From assembly GCF_029784155.1 (NCBI RefSeq), contig NC_073693.1, positions 356,132,591 to 356,196,590 on the forward strand: DNA of 64,000 nucleotides. The letters are read 5' to 3'. Shown here one piece after another: positions 12,216-23,770 of this stretch. Numbering within the stretch: the first letter of the stretch is position 1; the number at the start of each line of letters is the position of its first letter. Position numbers and translations under genes: made by a program. The notes beneath the pieces are model-generated. The model had not been told where the DNA came from. It saw nothing but the letters and a program-made list of their open reading frames with translations, and made no database searches. This DNA comes from Uranotaenia lowii. Taxonomy: Eukaryota; Arthropoda; Insecta; Diptera; Culicidae.

Positions 12216-12244
12216 AACAGTAACAGAAACAGTAACACGAACAC
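11196..12244 (-). pseudogene. Reverse transcriptase C-terminal half, broken
   Basis: From 12200 downward the minus strand gives GVRQGCILSPLLF (RT block before the catalytic loop), then LADDIVLLAQ (FADD-box equivalent), GLKVNVGKTK, and after the RT domain LYGCKTW and a C-terminal KWRWIGHTLRR ... RRGRPRNSWRR motif. A one-base slip in an A-run near 11830 moves the frame, and a TGA (plus-strand TCA at 11703-11705, probably from CGA) interrupts it. The rest reads open to the stop at 11196. The element is dead, but the relic is easy to recognise. The exact clade is an inference. Confidence 0.85.
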
Positions 12245-12817
12245 AAAACATTCACGTAAAAAACCTGTAGAAAGTGCCTGAGTGGAATAAGTAACTGTTC
12301 AATAATGCAATTTTTTTCAAGAGCCAAATTTCGAACCAAATCTTAAATTTCGATCAAGTTTGCTGGAATCTAATTTGAACAGTAAAATTTTAATCTCTTT
12401 TACTTTTGAAAATTTGATTTATTGATTTCATCGATGAAATAAAACATAAAGTATGCCCAAGAGTTGGGTAGATTTATCTTATTCAATGTATCACAACAGC
12501 ACAGATAAACAGACAGGACACTTAGAAGAAAATTCATAAGAATTTTCGCAAGGAATGACACTGCCATCTATCGTCGGTATTGCCTACCAATAAGCTATGT
12601 TGAATAAAAACTGATCCAGGTAGCCAACGATATTGTGATGTTATCAGAAAATGTAAACAAATAAATTTTCCATTTGTGCTTCGAAATTTGCTTTTTTGAA
12701 GCGTAATCAAGACAGTTCAAATCACTGGAAAATAAAATTAAGAATCCTTGCAGTTGTTTCAAAGAAAATTGTGAGAATGACGCTAATTACCATTAGGAGT
12801 GTCCTGGAGTTAAGAAG

Positions 12818-13799
12818 AGTAGGGGAGAGTGGGGATACTTGATCCCCTTTTCTTATTTTCACCATATCTTTTTGGAAAAATTTAGCAACTCGCCGTCTTT
12901 GACATTTTCTGGTAGCTTGTAACTTCAAGTTTCTATGCTCCAAAAATAAGAACGATACTTGAACCCGTTGATGAACTAGAAGCCTTTTCGTGGGAGTAAA
13001 AAAATTGCGATTTTTCTGAAGTTAGGGGAGACTTGATCCCCTTTTGAAGAAGACTTGATCTTTTATTCAGGAAGCCCTAATCCTTGTATAAAAATCAAAC
13101 AAAACTCCAAGATAGAATGTTAATTGACTATTTTGGTCATGTTTGTTCTCATTTCACAATTTATAGCAGACATAAGAAGAAAATTCTATAACTTTGTCTC
13201 AACGCTATTAACATTGCATACTTCAAGGCGCTATTTTTTATAATTCAGAGAAATTCAATTATTTTTGCTCTTTTCTTCAGACAATTGTTCGATAAATATT
13301 AGTTTTTGGATAAATATTAGTAATTTCGTAATCAGCAATCATAACGATCATTTCAGAAGAAGAATATGCCGTTTGGAAGGGGATCAATTGTACCCAACTC
13401 TAGGGGATCAATTATACCCATAATCAACATTTTAGAAAACTTTTTCTGAAAAAAGTTGAGAGTTTTCCATTGCTTTGAAAATATGGCATTATGAAGTTCA
13501 TTCTACGCTCGAACGATTGATACATTGGAACAAATTTTTTTTTCATAATTTTCCCATGAACGGAGCATTTTAAAGTGATGAAAAAAGATCTTTAAGTTAC
13601 ATTTTGTGAAATTTCCCAAACAAAGTTCAATTACTCAAACAATTATTTTGTTGAATTTTTTTAAATTACAAGCATTGTTATTTTGCTCATTTTGGCACAT
13701 TTTTCTAGAACATTTGATCTTTGTACGACATTCCAGTTTCGAGATATAGCTAAGGAATCAAGTATCCCCAGGGATCAAGTATCCTCATTCTCCCCTACT
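12818..13799. mobile_element. 982-bp element with AGTAGGGGAGA inverted ends
   Basis: The left end (12818-12845) and the complement of the right end (13772-13799) share about 28 bp with two mismatches, beginning AGTAGGGGAGAGTGGGGATA. The motif GATCCCC/GGGGATCAA recurs inside (12841, 13033, 13382, 13410, 13770). No transposase is recognised, so it is probably non-autonomous. No clear target duplication is seen. Confidence 0.75.
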
Positions 13800-16409
13800 G
13801 TTTGGGAAAGAAGGTATTACGAAGATTCCACAAACTTCAATGAGCGATAGCAGCATAGTGGATTATTATTATTAATGCATCAAAACATCGTAATGTGTTT
13901 AAAATTATTCATCTCACAATTTTGTATTGCAGATGGAATCATTGGAAAATTCACAAACTGAACCGTTGACCAACATATTTTTTTAAAAATCCTGTATTGC
14001 CAAGACATGATCAAAGCTTGGAGAAACAACAGAAACAGGCGAATAATAAATATTTATTTTGGTGGAATCAATTATGACTGTGAGGCTCGTCAGCGACTAG
14101 TCTGTCGAAAGTGTAGAGATTCCGAAACTCGAAATGCCTTCAGTTAATTTGCCATGCCAACCTCCGATAGTCATACTCAAAGAATCAATTTCTTGAAGTC
14201 TCTGAAAGAATTTATGAAAGTATCAGAATTTACAGATTCCAATTTTACCTTTGTTTACTCCATCCATACCAAAGAAAGTGACTATTGATTCCTTAAAATA
14301 ACTTCTGCGTTTCATAATTGATCTCAGGTAGTTTGCCGATAAACACAGTCGCTTTCGAGGCACAATTGATAGCTCAGATATCATCAAATACCGCCATCCG
14401 GATTCAAAAAACCCTTTTTATTCATATCTACTTTTTCAAACAGAGTTTTATAGAGCGCATTGATGTGGTTTCGGGTCGTCAAAGTAAACAAACCAAATCA
14501 CAACGGCTACCATGATGCAAAATTGTGATTTCTCAAAAAGTGAAACAGAGCTATCTGGTGGCGACATTGCCTACCTTCGGAGCTTTGTGATTACCGTTTT
14601 GCGAAGAATGAAAAAAGAGTTTCCCGTCTGTTTGTCTGTGACAACAGTATCATTGTTTTGTGGAAACCCTAGGAAAGGCTTTGAATATTTCATTTGTCGT
14701 GTTATTAAAAACAGTGCTTAAAGAAAGTTTTGTTTAAGTTTGGATAAAACATCATTATTAATGTGTATTAAAACAGTTACGAGAGCGATTATTAAACATG
14801 TACTTTCCGGTTTGCTTCAAAGCTTTGTTCCCTTTTTTTTTCAAAGCACCCCAGCAAACATGAAACCGTATCAGAAATGATAGCTTAAGTCGTTTACAAT
14901 GGTGTTGCGAATTGCAATTCCAATTGCATAGTGAAAAAATCGTATAAAATGCCGTCTGAAGTCAGTTTTAATCGGATATGATAGAAAGTCCGCCATGTTT
15001 GTAAATTTTGAAATGATTTTGCTCCCGCGCGGGCTCAATGTCAAGTTCTCTCTGTAACCAACAGTGCATCCAGATGGCTGAAACTCAGATGAGAATTGAG
15101 TAATATTGACCAATGAGAGAACTGCATTCTTCCGATAGGATCGAATAAGGTGTCGGAATAAGGTGGACTCCATACAGCTAATATAAGTCATCATAGAGAC
15201 AGTTTTCAACCAGAAGCGTCAAACGATGCCGTGATTTAGCTTAGATAAAACTCCGTTGAAGTCTATTGGAGAGAAAGAGAGAGGGTATATTCGCTGAGGT
15301 TTTTGCTTTACTCTAGAGAGAAGTTTCTAACGAAACTGAGACAAATCTTCGATAAAGATTGTTGGAGAGTGAGATTATACTCGGGGAGAGTACTGGCAGA
15401 ATGTTTTATCTTTACAATGACTCCGCCGGCATTAAATCAGGATAAATCTGAGAAACATTTTCTGAAACTTGTTTGAAACTATCTGTTGAGGCTGTTTCGG
15501 ACGTTCGTTTAGCAGCAACGTTTTGATTGGCGTAGCTAAAAGCTAATTATTCAATTTATTAATTTAGTTTTACAATTCAGTATTTTAGAAAGAACTCACA
15601 TTGTTTAACCTCCAAATTTGTTTACCTCAACAACATAAGATAGTATATCGATCATACGATCTGAACGGAATTCTAAATAGTAATATAATTTTAGTTTCGA
15701 ACAAGATAACTTCGATTTTTTAATACTCACAGTCCAAATAGTTAAAGAAAAGTAGTTTATATGAAATTTAACTGGAGAATTCACCGATTATCAAAATCTA
15801 TCACGAGAATATGACGAAGCAACTTTCGATCCTATCTAACAGCTCAATCACGCTCAGCCTGTCAAAAGATCGCAACTTTTCCATCGGTGTCTGATCGATG
15901 ATTCGGTGGGGGCAAGGGAGTGATCAAAGATGCGGCAACACTATCCTTTGCTGGTTGATTAACACCATGTTGGTGGTCAAATTTAATTGAAATAAATAAC
16001 GTCATACTGCTGGATTCAATGCTTGAATAACTGAAAACTACTTATACTCATAAAATATTTTAATGCCATACCATGTTTGTGTATAATGAACTAGTATAAA
16101 TTCTCAAATAATTGTTAACAGTTTTTTTTTCAAATACTTCACCAAAAACTTCGAACTGAAGGAGATGAGAAGCATCAGATATGAAAAAAGCGTTTTTCAG
16201 TTTTTTTTTTATTAAACATTTCAAGCCACTCTTCATGGATCATCAAATTTGGTAGGAATGTTTATATATTATTTCAAAATAGTATAATGCGATAGCTTTA
16301 AGGGAGTTGAGCAAGCTTGGGTAAAGCCAAGTTCAACTTGTGTTCTGGAATCGAACGTTTCAGCCCGAATCGATTATTTTGTTCTAGTTTTTCGAAATTC
16401 GCACGAATG
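13800..16409. other. No recognised gene
   Basis: AT-rich DNA with only short frames. A stretch at about 14848-15230 (beginning CCCCAGCAAACATGAAAC) has the look of a dispersed repeat but I could not find its partner end in the window. No exon or RNA gene is supported. Confidence 0.45.
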
Positions 16410-17327
16410 AGTAAGGTGGGGTAAAAGTACGAGTCAGGTCAAAGTACGTTTAGAGATTATTACAAACTGAGAACAGCAAAATTCCAAAGTCTGGCGTGGA
16501 TTGATAATGGTTTAGATTTTTTTTTCGTAGGAGTTGAAAATACTCCGAAAAATGAGGTAAAGTAGCTTTTTTTGCATAAATGATGTAATATTTAAAATTA
16601 CGGCAAACATGTTAGAGTAATCAAAATTCTGGCTTTCAATGAAAGTGTTAATGTGTTTATTTAATTGTTTTCAACCACTATCAAATGACGAAGAAAGAAA
16701 TTCTTTAATATGTCTTTGTTTTGCACAATAAATTGTGAATCACAAAAAAACTTGAAGGGGCAAAAGTACGAATGATATCCACTGAAGTAAATCTTAATGG
16801 AAAGTTTTTAATTTTTTTTTTGAATACACTGAAAACATCAGCGCATATTTTGTATCTACAATGACCTGCTCGCGCGAAAAATTGGTCAAATACGATGAGA
16901 ACTGGGTTTCGTCAACTAGTTGAATATGGAAAATTAGTGGAGAGCTCCGAATTCGCGAAGGTTGTTCGCCTATGTATAGGATTGGTATCAGAAGCAAACA
17001 CAGAAGCTGCTGCCGTAGGCAAAGATTGATATAAAGTAATGTTCCTCTTGACAGCATGCCAAAAATGTGGAATTTTGAATGGTCGTACTTTTACCCCCCA
17101 TCATTCGAACTTTTGCCCCAGAGGTGGGATAAGAGTACGTTTCGATAGCAGTTAGGCATTTTCACTACTGTTATCAAATGCGTCGATCGATTATCTTCGA
17201 AATATTATAGAAGAGAGAAAAAAGTCTAAGGAATCAAATGCTGTTCTTGGTTTTTTTTTGGAAGAACAACTGCAAAATTTTCTAAAAATAGGATAGCACT
17301 AAGGTCTTACTTTTACCCCACCATACT
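16410..17327. mobile_element. 918-bp element with AGTAAGGTGGGGTAAAAGTA ends
   Basis: Left end AGTAAGGTGGGGTAAAAGTA at 16410 matches the complement of the right end (ending at 17327) with a few mismatches. The phrase 'GGGGTAAAAGTACG' or its complement recurs inside (about 16757, 17085, 17110). No transposase is recognisable; an 87-codon minus-strand frame at 16794-17057 is of unknown meaning. Confidence 0.75.
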
Positions 17328-17645
17328 CTAAGTGTTTTTTCTTCTGATTCCGCTAGTTTTTTTATGAAGATATCAATTTTTTTTCAAACACTTTTGTTAA
17401 GACTTTTTTTCTGTTCCGATACTTTTAAAATTCTGAATGCGATTTATTGTAGCGTTATGAGTATAACTTCACATGCGGTTAATTTTACTTGGTCAATAAT
17501 CGTCCCAATTTAGTAAGCTAAATAACCGCTGATTGATCAGCCCATATTTAGTTGATTATACGGCTAATTGACGTGCTCGATAGTTATCGCTAATGAGTCT
17601 CAAATGTTCGACCTGAATTGCTCTATTCCAATGTCATATTTCAGC

Positions 17646-18236
17646 ATGAATACTGCTAGCGGATTGTGCGTCGTTCTTCTCGTGATCTGTCGAATAAATG
17701 TAGATTGTTCATCCACAAAATCCAGTTACCGGTCCCCAATCTGGATAAGCCGGTTCGAATGTCTGGATCAACCGTACCCGGTCACAAATCTGCTGAAATG
17801 CCACGTAAAAAACTTACGGAACCGACCCCAGGAGCTGGACATGGCGGTGGACATCCTGGAACTCCAGACTCGAGTGTTTGTGATGTTTGATGTTTACTTC
17901 CGATATAAGAGGACTCGCTCATCGCTCTATGGAACCAGCTTCGATCTGTGTGCGGCAATTGAGAAGGCCGGAACGGGATCGGACAAGGTGGCCGACATTG
18001 CGTATACTATTGCGATGAAGAACTTCCCCTCGATTATGGTCCCATGTCCGTACCAGGGAGTGTACAACGTTTCCGGGATGAAGTTCGACGCGAGTTTCTC
18101 GATTCCGTATGCTCTGCCCGGATCCTATGGAACCTACGTAAGGTACTTCAATAAACGTAACCAAACTCTGGTAGCGATGAGGGCGGAATTTGAGATACGA
18201 GGCACTTTCACGGGTCAGCTTCCGGGTGTAGAGTGA
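17646..18236 (+). CDS. Secreted DUF1091-family protein (MD-2-like/CheB-related), 196 aa
   Basis: This is the best intact host gene in the window. I start at ATG 17646 because it opens a classic signal peptide (MNTASGLCVVLLVICRINVD, residues 1-20); an in-frame ATG at 17568 would add 26 polar residues before it. The mature part shows the DUF1091 pattern: Cys39, Cys52, a central 'FDLC' (Cys102), then VPCPYQGVYNVSG (Cys134) and an ALPGSYG turn at 157-162. Asn141 (NVS) and Asn172 (NQT) are possible glycosylation sites. Members are small secreted insect proteins with an expected lipid-binding fold; the related CheB proteins act in taste and pheromone sensing in Drosophila. A role for this copy is not known. 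It is a single exon here, with a polyadenylation signal 62 bp past the stop. Confidence 0.88.
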   Translation: MNTASGLCVVLLVICRINVDCSSTKSSYRSPIWISRFECLDQPYPVTNLLKCHVKNLRNRPQELDMAVDILELQTRVFVMFDVYFRYKRTRSSLYGTSFDLCAAIEKAGTGSDKVADIAYTIAMKNFPSIMVPCPYQGVYNVSGMKFDASFSIPYALPGSYGTYVRYFNKRNQTLVAMRAEFEIRGTFTGQLPGVE

Positions 18237-18297
18237 AAGGTACCAGAAATCATTCCTCGGAAATATCTACCTTGTAAAGTGTACATATTTGAAACAT

Positions 18298-18303
18298 AAT
18301 AAA
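18298..18303 (+). terminator. Polyadenylation signal AATAAA
   Basis: A canonical AATAAA lies 62 bp after the stop codon of the DUF1091 gene, in a T-rich 3' region. Position and strand fit that gene's 3' end. Confidence 0.75.
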
Positions 18304-19639
18304 GATATTTTCAATGATGACTTTTGTGCTTCGATAGAATCCTTTCGTATCTTAGTGAATTAAAGAAGGTAGAATAAATGATTTTTCTCTTCTCGGGACA
18401 TCTATTTCAACATACCATTTTTTTTTTCAACTACCAACTACCATCAGGAGATGTATTTTTTTTATCAACCAAATAATGAAAGAGATCTCTCGACTTTTTT
18501 TCTCAAACAAAAATTTCTATAAATCTGCATAAATTGCCTGTAGCCATAGTGGCAACTTAAAAAGACTAGTACCCAGAATTTCACCATGGGATGCAGCATG
18601 TTTACGTTGTTTCAGCAGAGCATCGCCATCGCCATTAGCAGAACAACGCATGCATTGCATCCATCGTCGTCGTTCAACTACTAAATTCAATAAACTTGCA
18701 TCCGGTTTGGGTCTGTTTCGTTCGAAGTTTGAGTTGAGTTGAGTGCATGCATCGGGCCAGAGTGGTTCGAAATAGTAAAAACAAAGCTGCAAAAAAAACT
18801 GTAAACGTTCCTGCTCTATAGCTCGCATCCGGCTTCGCACTTCCGTTCATAAATATATCATTTCTAAAAGTAGGATACAGTTGATGGTTGCTTGCTGATG
18901 CTACCCCTCAGAGTCAGTTGAAAGTCCACGCGGATATGCTCATGGGTGTGGGAGGGAGCTCACAAAGTTGGTAATTTTAAAATACATGATCCTCTACACA
19001 GCATCAACCAACTACAATAACAAAGTGAGAGAGGAAAAAACCAACAATGTTATGCCTCCGGGAAAAACGGGAGCGCTCGACCGAGAGATACCGGATATGC
19101 AGTTCTTCCGAAAAGGACTGCTGGAAGCTACATACTTTGAACGGAGGTTTTCCAGCTTTTTCCATATTTTTTTTGCATCGGGATACCCATCGCAATTTCC
19201 CAACCAACTCGAGTTGTCGTTCTCACATTTGCTTGTTTGTCGAATACAAACGAACGCCATGGCATCGTACGCAGAGCATTTTTCACTGTTTCACGGATGA
19301 TGAGTTGGGCAAACAGTACGAATATTGATAAAACTGGAAACTACACCAGGCAGCCTGACGAGGAGAGTTGTTGTTTACCGATTCAGAGCGATATCACGCT
19401 TATGTTGACATGGATAATCGGAAAGATGCGAAGAACTAGGAAAAAAAATGGTTTGATCACTTGTTCTAGAGAAATTTATTCAACAGAAAAGCGTTCTGTG
19501 CGTCTACTTTGTGCGGGCATATTTATTAATTTTAAAGTCGATAAATCAACAACCGAAAATCGATAGTAAGAAACTTACTTTCAAAAATCGACAACCGAAA
19601 GTTTGCAATGAAAAATTGACATCGTTGGACAAACATGAT
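18304..19639. other. No recognised gene
   Basis: Moderately AT-rich sequence between the DUF1091 gene and satellite array II. Open frames of 60-110 codons overlap in several frames and carry no domain I recognise. The last 100 bp grade into A-rich satellite-like text. Confidence 0.45.
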
Positions 19640-20817
19640 AAAAATGACAAAAAAGACAAAAATGACACAAATGACACAAAAGTGAAAAAAGTGACAAAAG
19701 AGACAAAAATTAAAAAAAAAAACAAAAAATAAATTACAAAAATTACAAAATAACTACACAAAAAAAAACAAAAATGAAAAAAAATAAAAAAAAGACAAAA
19801 ATGCCACTACAATGACACAATAAAAACACAAAAATGAAAAAAAAAAATGACACCAAAATGACACAAAATATACACAAAAATGCCAAAAACTGACAAAAAA
19901 ATGACACAAAAATGACAAGTGACAAAACTGACACAAAATACAAAAATAACAAAAATGACAAAAATGAAACAAAATTAACACAAAAGAGACAAAAGTGACA
20001 AAAATGAAAAAAAAAAATGAAAAAATGATAAAAAAGACAAAAAAACAAGAATGACACAAAAATGACAAAGATGACTAAAATGACAAGAAAATGGCAGAAA
20101 ATGGTACAAAAATGATACAAAAATGGTACAAAAATGATAAAAATGACACAAAAATGACACAAGAATGACATTAAAATGACACAAAAATGACACAAAAATG
20201 ACATTGAAATGATAAAGAAATGACACAAAAATAATACAAAAATGACAAAAACATTACAGAAAAATGGCACAAAAACGGCACAAAAATGGCACAAAATGGT
20301 ACAAAAATGGTACCAAAATGGAACAAAAATGGTTCAAAATTACACAAAAATGACAAAAAGAAAACATAAAAATTACACAAAAATAACACAAAAATGACAC
20401 AGAAATTACACAAAAATGACATCAATATGTCACAAACATGACACATAAATCACACAGTTACAAAAATTGCCAAAATTGACTAAAATTAGAAAAATGACAA
20501 CAATGAGATAATTGACAAAATTGGCAAAATTGACAAAATTGACAAAATTGACAAAATTGACAAAATTTACAAAATTGGCAAAAATGACAAGATTGATGAA
20601 AATTTCAAAATTGACCAAATTGATAAAATTGACAAAATTGACAAAACTGACCAAATTGGCAAAATGACAAATCTGACCAAATTTACAAAATTTAAAAAAT
20701 TTAAAAAAATGACAAAATTGTCTAAATTGATAAAATTGTTAAATTTGATAAAATTGACAAAAATAACTAAATAAACAAAAATGAAAAAAAAATTTACAAA
20801 AATGACAAGAATTACAA
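19640..20817. repeat. Array II left flank: decayed AAAATGACAC units, then AAAATTGAC sub-array
   Basis: 19640-20470 holds degenerate AAAATGACAC-like units (11-12 bp). About 20500-20660 holds AAAATTGAC units, the complement of the variant sub-array in array I. Units then become regular toward 20818. Read backwards, this is the same order as the right side of array I. Confidence 0.88.
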
Positions 20818-23576
20818 AAATGACAAAAATGACAAAAATGACAAAAATGACAAAAATGACAAAAATGACAAAAATGACAAAAATGACAAAAATGACAAAA
20901 ATGACAAAAATGACAAAAATGACAAAAATGACAAAAATGACAAAAATGACAAAAATGACAAAAATGACAAAAATGACAAAAATGACAAAAATGACAAAAA
21001 TGACAAAAATGACAAAAATGACAAAAATGACAAAAATGACAAAAATGACAAAAATGACAAAAATGACAAAAATGACAAAAATGACAAAAATGACAAAAAT
21101 GACAAAAATGACAAAAATGACAAAAATGACAAAAATGACAAAAATGACAAAAATGACAAAAATGACAAAAATGACAAAAATGACAAAAATGACAAAAATG
21201 ACAAAAATGACAAAAATGACAAAAATGACAAAAATGACAAAAATGACAAAAATGACAAAAATGACAAAAATGACAAAAATGACAAAAATGACAAAAATGA
21301 CAAAAATGACAAAAATGACAAAAATGACAAAAATGACAAAAATGACAAAAATGACAAAAATGACAAAAATGACAAAAATGACAAAAATGACAAAAATGAC
21401 AAAAATGACAAAAATGACAAAAATGACAAAAATGACAAAAATGACAAAAATGACAAAAATGACAAAAATGACAAAAATGACAAAAATGACAAAAATGACA
21501 AAAATGACAAAAATGACAAAAATGACAAAAATGACAAAAATGACAAAAATGACAAAAATGACAAAAATGACAAAAATGACAAAAATGACAAAAATGACAA
21601 AAATGACAAAAATGACAAAAATGACAAAAATGACAAAAATGACAAAAATGACAAAAATGACAAAAATGACAAAAATGACAAAAATGACAAAAATGACAAA
21701 AATGACAAAAATGACAAAAATGACAAAAATGACAAAAATGACAAAAATGACAAAAATGATAAAAATGACAAAAATGACAAAAATGACAAAAATGTCAAAA
21801 ATGACAAAAATGTCAAAAATGACAAAAATGACAAAAATGACAAAAATGACAAAAATGACAAAAATGACAAAAATGACAAAAATGACAAAAATGACAAAAA
21901 TGACAAAAATGACAAAAATGACAAAAATGACAAAAATGACAAAAATGACAAAAATGACAAAAATGACAAAAATGACAAAAATGACAAAAATGACAAAAAT
22001 GACAAAAATGACAAAAATGACAAAAATGACAAAAATGACAAAAATGACAAAAATGACAAAAATGACAAAAATGACAAAAATGACAAAAATGACAAAAATG
22101 ACAAAAATGACAAAAATGACAAAAATGACAAAAATGACAAAAATGACAAAAATGACAAAAATGACAAAAATGACAAAAATGACAAAAATGACAAAAATGA
22201 CAAAAATGACAAAAATGACAAAAATGACAAAAATGACAAAAATGACAAAAATGACAAAAATGACAAAAATGACAAAAATGACAAAAATGACAAAAATGAC
22301 AAAAATGACAAAAATGACAAAAATGACAAAAATGACAAAAATGACAAAAATGACAAAAATGACAAAAATGACAAAAATGACAAAAATGACAAAAATGACA
22401 AAAATGACAAAAATGACAAAAATGACAAAAATGACAAAAATGACAAAAATGACAAAAATGACAAAAATGACAAAAATGACAAAAATGACAAAAATGACAA
22501 AAATGACAAAAATGACAAAAATGACAAAAATGACAAAAATGACAAAAATGACAAAAATGACAAAAATGACAAAAATGACAAAAATGACAAAAATGACAAA
22601 AATGACAAAAATGACAAAAATGACAAAAATGACAAAAATGACAAAAATGACAAAAATGACAAAAATGACAAAAATGACAAAAATGACAAAAATGACAAAA
22701 ATGACAAAAATGACAAAAATGACAAAAATGACAAAAATGACAAAAATGACAAAAATGACAAAAATGACAAAAATGACAAAAATGACAAAAATGACAAAAA
22801 TGACAAAAATGACAAAAATGACAAAAATGACAAAAATGACAAAAATGACAAAAATGACAAAAATGACAAAAATGACAAAAATGACAAAAATGACAAAAAT
22901 GACAAAAATGACAAGAATGACAAAAATGACAAAAATGACAAAAATGACAAAAATGACAAAATTGACAAAAATGACAAAAATGACAAAAATGACAAAAATG
23001 ACAAAAATGACAAAAATGACAAAAATGACAAAAATGACAAAAATGACAAAAATGACAAAAATGACAAAAATGACAAAAATGACAAAAATGACAAAAATGA
23101 CAAAAATGACAAAAATGACAAAAATGACAAAAATGACAAAAATGACAAAAATGACAAAAATGACAAAAATGACAAAAATGACAAAAATGACAAAAATGAC
23201 AAAAATGACAAAAATGACAAAAATGACAAAAATGACAAAAATGACAAAAATGACAAAAATGACAAAAATGACAAAAATGACAAAAATGACAAAAATGACA
23301 AAAATCACAAAAATCACAAAAATGACAAAAATCACAAAAACCACAAAAATGACAAAAATGACAAAAATGACAAAAATGACAAAAAAGACAAAAATGACAA
23401 AAATGACAAAAATGACAAAAATGACAAAAATGACAAAAATTACAAAAATGACAAAAATGACAAAAATGACAAAAATGACAAAAATGACAAAAATGACAAA
23501 AGTGACAAAAATGACATAAAATGACAAAAATGACAAAAATGACAAAAATGACAAAAATGACAAAAATGGCACTAAA
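20818..23576. repeat. Satellite array II core, unit ACAAAAATG (about 300 units)
   Basis: About 2.76 kb of the 9-bp unit in the orientation opposite to array I. By eye it is invariant from 20818 to 21759 (about 104 units). Single changes follow at 21760, 21795 and 21813. It is then invariant again to 22914 (about 122 units), with single changes at 22915 and 22962. A cluster of variants (AATCAC, CCAC, AAAGAC) begins near 23306. Open frames of 829-1001 codons over this stretch are artefacts of the 9-bp period. Confidence 0.98.
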
Positions 23577-23770
23577 ATGATACAAAAAGGTTCGAAAGCA
23601 AAGTTTTTAAAACAAAAAAAAACAATAATAATATCACTAAATGACGTGAAAACGATTCAAGAATGACGCATTAACGATAAAATAAAGACAAAAAAGCACG
23701 AAATTGATTTAAATATTGTTTGATTTTGACACAAAAGCGACACAAAATGATTCATAAATTACAGTACAAT
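23577..23770. repeat. Array II right flank, decayed
   Basis: The array ends over about 200 bp of degenerate GATACAAAAA and ATGACG-like units. After this the sequence is no longer repetitive. Confidence 0.75.

Noticed and set aside
11521..12281. Plus-strand open frames over the LINE relic
   Set aside because: They are shadows of the minus-strand reverse transcriptase, which carries the recognisable motifs.
17568..17645. Upstream ATG of the DUF1091 gene as the real start
   Set aside because: It would place 26 polar residues before a clear signal peptide that begins at the ATG at 17646.
20567..23585. Open frames of 590-1001 codons across satellite array II (and similar ones in arrays I and III)
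   Set aside because: They are products of a 9-bp period, which leaves five of six frames open and yields only three-residue repeats. No start context, domain or composition supports a protein.
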